Shown here piece by piece: positions 24,392-32,646 of a DNA stretch of 64,000 nucleotides (its first letter is position 1; each line of letters opens with the position of its first letter). Source of the DNA: Listeria goaensis. GTDB taxonomy: Bacteria; Bacillota; Bacilli; Lactobacillales; Listeriaceae. The translations under genes were made by a program, and so were the position numbers. The stretch lies in the NCBI RefSeq assembly GCF_900186125.1, contig NZ_FYBQ01000010.1, positions 55,605 to 119,604 on the forward strand, given 5' to 3'. Under the pieces are notes generated by a model. That model worked only from the letters and a program-made list of their open reading frames with translations. It had not been told where the DNA came from and did not search any database.

Positions 24392-25690
24392 ATGAAAAAG
24401 CTTTTTTATGTTGCGATTCTTATTTTACTTATAGGAATTGTTCTACCATTTCGTGCGCAAGCGGCGGTAGATTATGGGTCGCAATTTTTTACAAATGTGA
24501 GCTTAGAAAATGTTTCAGGCAAAGAAAGCTCAGAATTCCGCAAAACGGATAAGGTGAAAGTGGTGTATGACTTTAAGGTGAACCAGCAAGTGCATACGGG
24601 GGATCAAATGACGATCGCGCTGCCGGAACAGCTGACTATGGTAAGTTATGCGCCGTTTCAATTGAAGGATTCAGAGGGGAATGTGGTTGCGCTAGCGGAG
24701 ACGAACTCTACAACGGGAATGATAACACTAACGTTTACTAATTTTGTTGAAACGCATCAAAATATTCAAGGAAGTATGTTTTTTTGGGCGAAATTCAATG
24801 TTGAAAAAATCCAATTGGGTAGCGAGAATCAGCTGACCTTCCCAGTTCAAAACGAGGCTGTCGTGAAATCCGTTTTAGTCAAAGATACAACAAGTGGTGG
24901 CAGTAGTGAGGGGACTTCTGTCATTTACAAGCAAGGACGCATCGACACGAAGCAGCCGGACCGAATCAATTGGACGGTGACAGTTAATAATGCGCTGCTT
25001 GACATTGAGAACGGCTATGTAATCGATACGATTGGCCCGGGACATGAGCTAATCAACCCTGTACAAGTACGTTATCGCGATGAAAATAAAAAAGTAGTGG
25101 CAACATATACGCAGACAGTAAACGTGCAAAACCGAGCTTTCCGCATTGATGTCGGGTCGCTCAGCAAGCAATCGGTTGTCATCACGTATCAAACGAAGGT
25201 GAACGGCGGCCAGACAAGTTATAAAAACAATGCAACGTTATACGGCGATAACATTAAAATTTACTCCCGAAACTCAACCGTGAATGATTATAGTAACGGC
25301 GGGAAAGGCGGGGGCGAAGCAACACCGCCACCAACGTCTACCCCAGAACCAAAGCCAGAAGTAACACCAACACCTAACATGGAAGAAGCCACAACCGAAC
25401 CACCAACTACTACTGTGGAGAAAAACGGTGAAAAGATTTACTACTATGAAGTAAAAAAAGGCGACACGCTAAAAAGTATCGCAACTTCCTTTAAAACGAC
25501 GCCAAAACAACTAATGATGTGGAACAATTTGCCGAGCGAAAACGTTTACGTTGGGCAAAAATTAATTGTGCGCATCGAAAACCAAACCACCATTTCGCTG
25601 CCACATACAGGAGATAGCGCAGGCCTTCTCATAAGCCTATCCGGATTATTAATGCTCGGAACTGGCGGGCTTCTGCTAAGACGGAAATAA
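24392..25690 (+). CDS. LPXTG cell-wall-anchored adhesin-like protein with LysM domain
   Basis: 432 residues. A signal peptide (residues 1-27, ending AQAA) is followed by two Ig-like domains of the collagen/fibrinogen-binding (Cna/ClfA A-region) type, about residues 30-165 and 170-300. The typical latch-like segments VVYDFKVN, RINWTVTVNNA and VITYQTKVNG are visible. Then come a Pro/Thr-rich spacer (about 305-345), a LysM domain (YYEVKKGDTLKSIA... to LIVRI, about 350-393), an LPHTG sortase motif, a hydrophobic helix and an RRK tail. So it could hold to peptidoglycan both covalently (SrtA) and through LysM. AAAGGAGG precedes the ATG. The ligand is unknown. Confidence 0.87.
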   Translation: MKKLFYVAILILLIGIVLPFRAQAAVDYGSQFFTNVSLENVSGKESSEFRKTDKVKVVYDFKVNQQVHTGDQMTIALPEQLTMVSYAPFQLKDSEGNVVALAETNSTTGMITLTFTNFVETHQNIQGSMFFWAKFNVEKIQLGSENQLTFPVQNEAVVKSVLVKDTTSGGSSEGTSVIYKQGRIDTKQPDRINWTVTVNNALLDIENGYVIDTIGPGHELINPVQVRYRDENKKVVATYTQTVNVQNRAFRIDVGSLSKQSVVITYQTKVNGGQTSYKNNATLYGDNIKIYSRNSTVNDYSNGGKGGGEATPPPTSTPEPKPEVTPTPNMEEATTEPPTTTVEKNGEKIYYYEVKKGDTLKSIATSFKTTPKQLMMWNNLPSENVYVGQKLIVRIENQTTISLPHTGDSAGLLISLSGLLMLGTGGLLLRRK

Positions 25691-25705
25691 CCAATTGAAT
25701 ATAAG

Positions 25706-25744
25706 AAAATCGAGCAGAAAAGGCAATTTCTGCTCGATTTTTAT
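25706..25744. terminator. Intrinsic terminator (bidirectional) after the adhesin gene
   Basis: AAATCGAGCAGAAA pairs with TTTCTGCTCGATTT with T-runs on either side. The metallophosphoesterase gene converges from the other side about 60 bases away. Confidence 0.85.
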
Positions 25745-25803
25745 TCATCTGATGAAGCTGTCACCATCTAAAATGGCCTGTGACGAAGAGGCATAATGAT
25801 TAA

Positions 25804-27114
25804 TCATTTCCCAGTCCACTCATCATTCGACCGTTTCGGTGCGCCACTTGTGCTGATAACGTACTTCTTCAGGAAACTATTTGGCGCGCTTTGCCATAGT
25901 TTTAACCCGTCCGATTTTGGCGGTGCAACACCAGCAAAATAAGAGAGATTGTTTAGCGCCATCGTATCGGCCATCGCCTCTTTTTCTTGCTCAGAATAGC
26001 TGTCAAAATCGTCGCTCGTTGCGAGGTCCTCCATCGCTTTTCCGTAACCATTTAAATAAAACTGATCATAATCTTTTTGGTTGAAAGAAAGGAATTTATC
26101 GCTCGTCAGATTATTTTGTTTGGCGTATTCCTCTAAATTAACTTTCCCCGTTTGATAATTAAAAAGAGCCTTTTCTCCCGAATAAGTGATTTTTCCGTAC
26201 TTATGTGGGTAGACAGAAAGCGCGTTTGTTGTAATATCTGTGAGTTTGCCGTCAGTCGCGATGTTTTGAGTATGAATGTGCCCGCTTAGTGCAAATGTGA
26301 AATTCGCTTTCTTGAACGCATTTTGGACGTCCTCTGCATAATTAATCGTATAACCTTGTTGCAGAATTTCGCTATGATTCATTAAATTGTGGTGCATCAC
26401 CGGAACGATTTTTACATTATTCGCCTTCGCTAAATCAGCACACTCTTTAATCCATTCAAGCGTCCCCGTCGTTAAGCCGCCATCAGTTTGCGGTGAGCCA
26501 AGCTGCATATTGCTCTTATAATGGTTCGTATCAAGCATAAGTAGCCAGACATCTTTTGAAGCAGGCGCCAAATAACTAAGAGAAAATTTATCCTTTAAAA
26601 CCGCCTCTTTTAGGCCGAAATTCTCGTAAATTTTTGCGAATTCCTCGGGTGTGATGCTGTCCGTTTTGTACTGCTTATCCGCTTTGAAACTCCGTGCCCA
26701 CGGATTATTAATGTCGTGATTGCCTGGAATGACGTAAACATCGGTACCAGATTTCTCAACTTTTTCAAGCTTCTTCGCCAAGTTCTCATGGCTTTTCCGT
26801 TCCCCGTTATTCGTTAAGTCGCCACTCAAAATCAAAATATCCGCCTGGTCTTTTGACACATCAGCCAAAAAGGCATCGGTCATTTCATCGCTCACTTGAA
26901 GCGCCTTGCCATCACCAGAAGCTACATACGTTTTGAAAGCCTCGCCAAAATCGGTTAATTCAGGCGCCAAATAATGAACGTCCGTTGCGACCCGAATGGA
27001 AATATCCGTCTTATCTTTCACCGGCTTAATCGTTTCTGTTGCTTCGCCAGATGAACATGCAGAAAGGTAGGCGCATGTAAAAAGTAAAATAAAAAGAAGA
27101 CTGAAACGTTTCAT
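25804..27114 (-). CDS. Lipoprotein metallophosphoesterase (calcineurin-like)
   Basis: A 436-residue extracytoplasmic phosphoesterase. A lipoprotein signal peptide ends in LSAC-SSG (Cys near 20). The metallophosphoesterase motifs follow in order: ATDVHY (D-x-H), ILSGDLTNNG (GD), VIPGNHDIN (GNHD), VMHHNLM and ALSGHIHTQN (GH-x-H). The frame opens at 27138, but the ATG at 27114 follows AAAGGAGG and begins the signal peptide. It lies directly after dmkB on the same strand and a similar gene (lmo2642) has this position in L. monocytogenes. A role in wall or nucleotide metabolism is possible; the substrate is unknown. Confidence 0.87.
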   Translation of the reverse strand: MKRFSLLFILLFTCAYLSACSSGEATETIKPVKDKTDISIRVATDVHYLAPELTDFGEAFKTYVASGDGKALQVSDEMTDAFLADVSKDQADILILSGDLTNNGERKSHENLAKKLEKVEKSGTDVYVIPGNHDINNPWARSFKADKQYKTDSITPEEFAKIYENFGLKEAVLKDKFSLSYLAPASKDVWLLMLDTNHYKSNMQLGSPQTDGGLTTGTLEWIKECADLAKANNVKIVPVMHHNLMNHSEILQQGYTINYAEDVQNAFKKANFTFALSGHIHTQNIATDGKLTDITTNALSVYPHKYGKITYSGEKALFNYQTGKVNLEEYAKQNNLTSDKFLSFNQKDYDQFYLNGYGKAMEDLATSDDFDSYSEQEKEAMADTMALNNLSYFAGVAPPKSDGLKLWQSAPNSFLKKYVISTSGAPKRSNDEWTGK

Positions 27115-27165
27115 GCTAATTCCTCCTTTGAAAAACAATTCACAAACACATGTGTGCAGAAAAAA

Positions 27166-28149
27166 TTAAATTTTCCGCGTTAAAATTTCGCTCGTCAAAC
27201 GCTCAAGCGTCGTTTTATAGGCCCCGTCTGGCAATTTCGAAATTTCTTTTTGCGCTTTTTTCGTGTATTTTTGCGCTAAATCAAACGCTTTTTCAACACC
27301 CTCATGTTTTTCGATTAATTCGAGAAGCGCCTTCAAATCGTCATCAGTCATCGCTTCTTTTTTAGAGAGCAAAGGTTCAAACTCATTTTTTTGTCCGCGC
27401 ATCGCATAAATAAGCGGGAGCGAATAAACACCTTGCAAAACATCGTTTAAAACCGGTTTCCCAAGCCCCGAGTCAGTACTCGTATAATCCAGAACATCAT
27501 CAATAATTTGGAAAGCCATCCCCAAATAGTGCCCAATATTCCAAGCTTTTATCGCCATTTTTCGTGGAGCCTTACTCGCTGTCGCACCAGAATAACAGCT
27601 AAGCGCAAAAAGTTGCGCCGTTTTCCCAGAAATCCGCGATAAATACTCCTTCACCGACACATCAAGATTATAGCGCATTCGCATTTGATCCAGCTCGCCC
27701 ATCAAAATCTTCTCGATATTGCGACTGCTAAACTCAATGTTTTGCAATGAATCCGAATGCTTCGACAAAATTTTAAAGCAAACCGTAAATAAATAATCTC
27801 CTGTATAAACCGCGTAATGGTTCCCGTAGCGAGAATGAATCGTAGGCTCCCCGCGTCTAAGTGGCGACTCGTCTACCACGTCATCATGAATGAGCGTAGC
27901 CATATGCAAAACTTCAAGTGCTGCCGCAACCGAAACCGCCCGTTCGCGTTCGTAATCCGGCCCAATTTCTGCCATCAAAAGTGCATATGCCGGACGAAGC
28001 AACTTACCGCCCGCATGAATCAGTGATTTTACATTTTGGTTAACACGCTTGTCGCGAATTTGAATGTTTTTTTCAATTGTAGTTAATACATCTTTTAAAT
28101 CAGTTTCTAAATCTGGGTACGAAGCCCACATGGAATGAAGTTGCATCAT
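27166..28149 (-). CDS. dmkB: Polyprenyl diphosphate synthase of the EET locus (DmkB, HepT-like)
   Basis: A 327-residue all-trans polyprenyl synthase that makes the isoprenoid tail of the EET demethylmenaquinone. The first Asp-rich motif is HDDVVDE (Asp89, 90, 93), followed by SPLRRGEPT; the second is FQIIDDVLDY near 218; GGKLLRPA is also conserved. Two adjacent ATGs (28149 and 28146) overlap the eetB stop; the second is better spaced from AAAGGAG. It is the last EET gene of the minus-strand arm eetA-eetB-dmkB. The name follows L. monocytogenes; the chain length cannot be read from the sequence. Confidence 0.87.
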   Translation of the reverse strand: MMQLHSMWASYPDLETDLKDVLTTIEKNIQIRDKRVNQNVKSLIHAGGKLLRPAYALLMAEIGPDYERERAVSVAAALEVLHMATLIHDDVVDESPLRRGEPTIHSRYGNHYAVYTGDYLFTVCFKILSKHSDSLQNIEFSSRNIEKILMGELDQMRMRYNLDVSVKEYLSRISGKTAQLFALSCYSGATASKAPRKMAIKAWNIGHYLGMAFQIIDDVLDYTSTDSGLGKPVLNDVLQGVYSLPLIYAMRGQKNEFEPLLSKKEAMTDDDLKALLELIEKHEGVEKAFDLAQKYTKKAQKEISKLPDGAYKTTLERLTSEILTRKI

Positions 28150-28703
28150 GAAACTCCTTTTTTATTTATTAAAGCGCGTTCTTGTTTAGCATCGAAAAAC
28201 GTGCGCAATGTTTGCACATTCTGAAGTAAATAGTTTGCTGCAATCCCAATTGCAATCCCCGATAAAATCCCAATAAACGAAAGTACCGGCAAATAAAGCA
28301 TAACATTCCACGATCCAGCAATCCAACTGGCCACAACAAGTTGACCAACATTATGCAAAATCCCGCCAGTCGTACTCACGCCAATAATGCTGACGCGCTT
28401 TGGACCAAGCTTTTGAACCGCCCACATGCCCACGAAACTAAGTAAAGCCCCCGCCGCACTATATAAAAACGTCGAAATTGTCCCGCCTAAAAGCGTCGAA
28501 AGCACAAGACGAATACAGACAATCATAAAAGCATCTTTCGTCGATAACGTATAAAGTGAAATACACGTTATAATATTCGATAACCCCAGTTTAGCGCCAG
28601 GCGCAAAAGCAAACGGAAAAGGAATCGCTCGTTCTAGCAAGCTAATGACAACCGCTTGAGCCGCCAAAAGCGCTATATAAACAAGGCGTTTATTTTTAGT
28701 CAT
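28146..28703 (-). CDS. eetB: EetB membrane protein (Gx transporter / heptaprenyl synthase component I family)
   Basis: A 185-residue polytopic membrane protein with about five helices, in the Gx-transporter family (Pfam 'heptaprenyl diphosphate synthase component I'). Conserved patterns include ERAIPFPFAFAPGAKLGLSNI near residue 24 and TTGGILHNVGQL near 110. In L. monocytogenes EetB is needed, with EetA, for electron transfer from the quinone pool to surface acceptors; the exact role is unsettled. The ATG at 28703 follows AAAGGA; the TTG before it is less likely. It overlaps dmkB by four bases (28146-28149). Confidence 0.82.
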   Translation of the reverse strand: MTKNKRLVYIALLAAQAVVISLLERAIPFPFAFAPGAKLGLSNIITCISLYTLSTKDAFMIVCIRLVLSTLLGGTISTFLYSAAGALLSFVGMWAVQKLGPKRVSIIGVSTTGGILHNVGQLVVASWIAGSWNVMLYLPVLSFIGILSGIAIGIAANYLLQNVQTLRTFFDAKQERALINKKGVS

Positions 28704-28731
28704 CAAAATTCACAATCCTTTTTTATAAAAA

Positions 28732-29160
28732 TTAAGAAGAAATAATCATGTCGTCATCATTTGATGTCCCGTCAGTCGCTTTAACCTCAATGACCAACTT
28801 ATGCGGCAAACAAACAATCGTTTCGCCTAGTTTCCCAACCGCGCCTGTGCGGACACAAACTTGATCCCCACAATTCGCCTTGCTAATCCTGATTTTTTCA
28901 TCTTTAACTTCAATAGTATTGTAGTCGCCATCTTCTTGCGTAACCGTAAAAGTATCTGTTCCAGAGTGCCCCGTCAAATCAACGCGCTTATATTCTTTCC
29001 CGTCTACCGTAATAACCGCTACAAGCGTTTTATTCGCCCCGTTATTTGGCGCATTTGCTTGCACATAAGAAAAAATAGCTAGAGGCAGAAAAGAGAGCAG
29101 ACTAAGCGTAATAACGATAATAACATCAAAGCGACGAATCATTTTTAAATATGGTTTCAC
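28732..29160 (-). CDS. eetA: EetA membrane-anchored NusG domain II protein
   Basis: About 142 residues: a short cytoplasmic start, one membrane helix (around residues 11-34), then an extracellular NusG domain II-type beta barrel. The hallmark cysteines are visible in CGDQVCVRTG and in IVCLPHKL. In Listeria EET this protein works with EetB between demethylmenaquinone and the surface. The frame opens at 29181, but the GTG at 29160 has GAGGGGG at good spacing, whereas the earlier ATG has none, so GTG is preferred. First gene of the minus-strand arm; eetB follows after 28 bases. Confidence 0.83.
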   Translation of the reverse strand: MKPYLKMIRRFDVIIVITLSLLSFLPLAIFSYVQANAPNNGANKTLVAVITVDGKEYKRVDLTGHSGTDTFTVTQEDGDYNTIEVKDEKIRISKANCGDQVCVRTGAVGKLGETIVCLPHKLVIEVKATDGTSNDDDMIISS

Positions 29161-29230
29161 ATCTTTGCCCCCTCTAAACATTTTTTCTAACCTTATTGTA
29201 AAGGATTTCGTATAAAAAATATACCTTAAA

Positions 29231-29273
29231 TGAAAAGAAAAGATAAGCGAAAGGACGAGCCTCTCGCTTATCT
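29231..29273 (-). terminator. Intrinsic terminator of ndh2
   Basis: AGATAAGCGA pairs with TCGCTTATCT; on the minus strand a T-rich run follows. It separates ndh2 from eetA, which therefore needs its own promoter. Confidence 0.82.
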
Positions 29274-29286
29274 CGAAATCGTATCG

Positions 29287-31176
29287 TTATTTGCCTGAAT
29301 CGCGATAAATAGCGCGAGGTTTACCATACCACCAGTGGCCTAGGTGTTTTTGGAACCAAGGAACAACCCAGTAGTCTAAACCAAATGTGCGTCCAGCACC
29401 GTTTAACATGGCGATAGAAGCAGGTAGCGCCCAGAATTTGTCCCAACCAAGCATAGCGCTTAATGTGAACATAGCTAGGAAACCGATACTTCCGATACTT
29501 GCTAACCAAGTAAATAGACCAACAACAAGTGCAAGACCAATGGCTAATTCCACGAAAGGAACTACTTTTTGCATAAATACCGCTACGTCTTGATTTGGCA
29601 TGATAATTTTCATAATCCATTCAAACCAACCAGGCATGTGGCTGAAGATTGGAGTTGTAACGTTTTGCGCCGCTTCACCAGCTGCATCTCCAGCAGCTTG
29701 GCTCGCGCCTGATGTTGCTGCAGTTTGCAACCAAGAGAATGGCATTTTCGATGTTTCAGCAGTCAACCAAGAATCAGGACCTAAACCTTGGAATAATGGT
29801 TTTAAGTTTGTAAGGCTAACTTTGTCCCATGTGCTTTCACCATAAATTTTTGCAAGTGCTTCATCAACCCAGAACCAACCAAGATAAATACGTAGTGGTA
29901 AGCTCCAAAGTACGTTTCCGTAACGTGAAGTCCAGCCACGGAAAATGTTACGATGATCGCGAATGTGGAAGAACTCATGGACGATATACTGCCACATATA
30001 GTAACCGCTGCGAATCCCGAAGAAGTAGTACAAGTTTACCATGTGTTTCATAAAGATAGCGAACCAACCAGATAAATGCATGCTACCTAAGTGAGCAACG
30101 CCGTATTTGGCACCGATGGAAACCATAACACCGTGGTATTTACCGTGGAAAGCTTCTTTTTGTCCGCCGCTGATTTCAGCAATAATGCTTTTCGCAGCAG
30201 TCATACCTGTTTGTTCGGCTGCTTCAACGATTTGAGGAGTTGGTTTTCCTTCTTCGTCTTCGAAGTAAGCAAGGTCACCGATAACATAAGTGTTTTCGAA
30301 TTTTTCAGCTTCCATGTATTGGTTAACTTTAAGTCGTCCAGCACGAGCTGTTTCCATACCGTAATCCTTCGTATCGGAGTTAGCACGAACACCCGCTGTC
30401 CAAATTAAAGTATGTGTCGGAAGTTCTTCGCCTGATTTTAAAACGATGCTCTCAGGTTTAACTTCAACAATTGCAGCTTCTTTAAGAATTTTAATGCCTT
30501 TTTTCACCATGTATTTTTCAGCTTTATCAGCATCACGGCGTTCAAGCATATTCAAAATTGTTGGAGCAGCTTCGACAACCATCAATTCAATTTCGTCTTT
30601 ATCGATTTTGTTATCTTTTGCAAGACGGTCTTTCCATTCAAGTAATTCGCCGACCATTTCGATGCCGGTGAAACCAGAACCACAAACAACAAAACGAAGC
30701 ATAGCTTTACGTTTTTCAACGTCTTGTTCGCGACTCGCTTTTGTTACAGTTTCTTCAATATGAGTGCGCAAGCGAACGGAATTTTCCCAAGACCATAATG
30801 TGAAGCCGTTTTCAGCAACACCCGGAGTACCGAAGTCGTTTGGTTCGCCGCCCATACCTAACACTAGATAATCGAACGGATAGCTACCATGTTCTGTTAC
30901 AACGACTTTTTTGTCATGGTCAACGTTTGTCACGTTATCAGTAACAAGATTTACTTTCGTGCGATTGAATAAACGACGCAAATCATACTGAATAGCAGTT
31001 GGCTCTACACGTCCACCTGCAACCTCATGTAATTCAGTCATCATCGTATGATACGAATGACGGTCGATAAGCGTGATTTTAACATCTTTATCCTTTTTGT
31101 ACTTCTTCGCTAATTTCTTAGCTGCATGTACACCTGCATACCCTGCCCCTATTAGAACGATATTTTTTTCAGGCAT
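29287..31176 (-). CDS. ndh2: Type II NADH dehydrogenase of the EET system (Ndh2)
   Basis: A 629-residue fusion. Residues about 1-400 form a type II NADH:quinone oxidoreductase with FAD motif VLIGAGYAGVHAAKK at the N-terminus, the NADH motif VVCGSGFTGIEMVGE near 165 and YVIGDLAYFEDEEG near 300. The C-terminal 220 residues add several membrane helices of a DoxX/DoxD-like domain, as in Listeria Ndh2. It feeds NADH electrons into demethylmenaquinone. The TTG at 31188 sits right on the AAGGAG site, so the ATG at 31176 is the better start. A Rex-like site and a promoter lie just upstream. It is transcribed divergently from pplA. Confidence 0.9.
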   Translation of the reverse strand: MPEKNIVLIGAGYAGVHAAKKLAKKYKKDKDVKITLIDRHSYHTMMTELHEVAGGRVEPTAIQYDLRRLFNRTKVNLVTDNVTNVDHDKKVVVTEHGSYPFDYLVLGMGGEPNDFGTPGVAENGFTLWSWENSVRLRTHIEETVTKASREQDVEKRKAMLRFVVCGSGFTGIEMVGELLEWKDRLAKDNKIDKDEIELMVVEAAPTILNMLERRDADKAEKYMVKKGIKILKEAAIVEVKPESIVLKSGEELPTHTLIWTAGVRANSDTKDYGMETARAGRLKVNQYMEAEKFENTYVIGDLAYFEDEEGKPTPQIVEAAEQTGMTAAKSIIAEISGGQKEAFHGKYHGVMVSIGAKYGVAHLGSMHLSGWFAIFMKHMVNLYYFFGIRSGYYMWQYIVHEFFHIRDHRNIFRGWTSRYGNVLWSLPLRIYLGWFWVDEALAKIYGESTWDKVSLTNLKPLFQGLGPDSWLTAETSKMPFSWLQTAATSGASQAAGDAAGEAAQNVTTPIFSHMPGWFEWIMKIIMPNQDVAVFMQKVVPFVELAIGLALVVGLFTWLASIGSIGFLAMFTLSAMLGWDKFWALPASIAMLNGAGRTFGLDYWVVPWFQKHLGHWWYGKPRAIYRDSGK

Positions 31177-31192
31177 ATGCTTTCTCAACTCC

Positions 31193-31210
31193 TTGTTTAT
31201 TTTTTCACAA
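31193..31210 (-). promoter_or_regulatory. Rex-like operator upstream of ndh2
   Basis: Read on the minus strand, TTGTGAAAAAATAAACAA matches the Rex consensus TTGTGAAWWWWTTCACAA at 16 of 18 positions. It lies between the candidate ndh2 promoter and the start codon, so binding of the NADH-sensing repressor Rex would act as a roadblock. This is a candidate from pattern only. Confidence 0.5.
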
Positions 31211-31234
31211 AAATAGTATTAGTTCAATAACCAA

Positions 31235-31262
31235 AATATAGTAATAACCTAACATAGTGTAA
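31235..31262 (-). promoter_or_regulatory. Candidate ndh2 promoter
   Basis: On the minus strand TTACAC (31257-31262), a 16-base spacer and TATATT (31235-31240), about 59 bases upstream of the ndh2 ATG. Confidence 0.5.
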
Positions 31263-31491
31263 CAGAAAACAGGGGGGATTGTCTACACAATATATAGGAA
31301 TAAGTGCATAAAAAATAAAAATAGTTCTTTCTTATAAAAAAGCCAATTTTTATGGTTAAAAACTCCTCGTTTTATGTAGGTGAAAGGTCTATTTTGTTTT
31401 TTATATACAATTAAATCTGCAAAGTTGGATCAAAACATAAGTCTAACGTCATTTTTTGAAAATTTATGGAATTAAGTAATTTTAAAAAATC
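31263..31491. other. AT-rich intergenic spacer between the divergent ndh2 and pplA genes
   Basis: The ndh2-pplA gap (31177-31612) is over 400 bases with no credible ORF. Its two ends hold the ndh2 promoter/Rex-like site and the pplA promoter/palindromes, listed separately. I see no further gene or clear structure in this middle part, which is AT-rich. Confidence 0.5.
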
Positions 31492-31520
31492 TAGACAAAC
31501 TAAGTGCTAGATGTTATTAT
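31492..31520 (+). promoter_or_regulatory. Promoter of the pplA-fmnB-dmkA-fmnA arm
   Basis: TAGACA (31492-31497), 17-base spacer and TATTAT (31515-31520), 93 bases before pplA. Paired palindromic elements follow immediately downstream of the expected transcription start. Confidence 0.65.
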
Positions 31521-31531
31521 TTGTATGTATC

Positions 31532-31576
31532 GTGATATCGCTTTCGCAGTGCATCTTATATTGCTCGTGATATCAC
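31532..31576 (+). repeat. Paired GTGATATC elements in the pplA leader
   Basis: GTGATATCG (31532-31540) and the perfect 10-bp palindrome GTGATATCAC (31567-31576) are about three helical turns apart. They can act as two operator half-sites on DNA or pair as an 8-bp stem in RNA (31532-31539 with 31569-31576). Confidence 0.6.
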
Positions 31577-31612
31577 AAACATTTTAATTAAACCAAAAGG
31601 TGGGAGCAAATT

Positions 31613-32512
31613 ATGAAATTGAAAAAAGTGGCAATGGGCCTTACAGTAGTTGCAGCGTCCAGTATGTTATTAGTAGCTTGTGGGAACGATAACAGTTCCG
31701 ACAAAAAATCTAGTGAGGAACCAAAACAGTCTGAAACGAAAAAAACTGAAGCTAAAACTGATGGTACAATGACTGATGGAACTTACAAACTAGAAGAAAA
31801 AAATTATGATGATAAAGGCTGGAAAGCTTTCGCATCAATCGAAGTTAAAGATGGTAAAATCACTAAAGCTAACTACGATTATAAAAACAAAGACGGCGAA
31901 TTGAAATCTGAAGACGCTGACTATGAAAAAGCAATGAAAGACAAAGTGGGTACAGGCCCTCAAGAATACTTAAAACAATTAAGCGATTCATTAGTTAAAT
32001 CGCAATCTGCATCTGGTGTAGACATTGTAACAGGAGCAACTCATTCTTCTGATACATTCATCAACTATGCTAACCAATTAATTCAAGCTGCACAACGCGC
32101 TGATACTACAACAATTTCTATCAACAACGGTGCTGAACTTCAAGATGGTAAATATAACCTTGAAGAACAAAACTATGCACACGGATACCGCGCTGTCTTC
32201 GCTATGGAAGTTAAAGATGGTAAAATCGTAACTTCTGATTACAACTATGTAAACGAAGATGGACAAAAGAAAACTGACGACGCTGACTATGAAAAGAACA
32301 TGAAAGCGAAATCTGGTACTGGTCCACAAGAATACATTCCAGCATTAAACAAATCTTTAGTTGACAAACAAAGCCCAGCTGAAGTAGATACAGTTTCTGG
32401 TGCTACAAGTTCTTCTAACCAATTCAGAATTTACGCTGCACAACTTGAAAATGCCGCTCAAAATGGTGACACTGATACAATTAAAGTGTATAACAAAGTT
32501 GAAGAAGAATAA
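31613..32512 (+). CDS. pplA: Flavinylated surface lipoprotein PplA (extracellular electron transfer)
   Basis: 299 residues. A lipoprotein signal ends in LLVAC (Cys23), followed by a Lys/Ser/Glu-rich linker and two tandem FMN-binding domains. Each carries an FmnB flavinylation motif: DIVTGAT with Thr143 and DTVSGAT with Thr265. The two domains repeat the same internal pattern (DG.Y.LEE.NY, KDGKI, TGPQEY). PplA carries electrons from the membrane to extracellular iron or flavins. In L. monocytogenes its signal peptide also releases the pPplA pheromone; that is not testable here. AGGTGGGAG precedes the ATG. A terminator separates it from fmnB, which would mostly be read through. Confidence 0.95.
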   Translation: MKLKKVAMGLTVVAASSMLLVACGNDNSSDKKSSEEPKQSETKKTEAKTDGTMTDGTYKLEEKNYDDKGWKAFASIEVKDGKITKANYDYKNKDGELKSEDADYEKAMKDKVGTGPQEYLKQLSDSLVKSQSASGVDIVTGATHSSDTFINYANQLIQAAQRADTTTISINNGAELQDGKYNLEEQNYAHGYRAVFAMEVKDGKIVTSDYNYVNEDGQKKTDDADYEKNMKAKSGTGPQEYIPALNKSLVDKQSPAEVDTVSGATSSSNQFRIYAAQLENAAQNGDTDTIKVYNKVEEE

Positions 32513-32540
32513 GATTTAGCAATTGACTTAAAACATAGTG

Positions 32541-32578
32541 ACACCCTTAAAGTTTATGCGAACTTTAAGGGTGTTTTA
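32541..32578 (+). terminator. Intrinsic terminator between pplA and fmnB
   Basis: ACACCCTTAAAGTT pairs with AACTTTAAGGGTGT followed by TTTTAAT. It probably lets pplA be transcribed at higher levels than the downstream enzyme genes. Confidence 0.85.
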
Positions 32579-32646
32579 ATATAGCGTTTGAACAGATTTT
32601 ACGCTATAGTGTAAGAAGCAATAGAAAGTTTGAAAGGTGTTCGCGC

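Noticed and set aside
27102..27113. TGAAACGTTTCA palindrome at the metallophosphoesterase start, cre-like
   Set aside because: Two bases shorter than a cre and explained by the MKRF codons; no promoter at that point.
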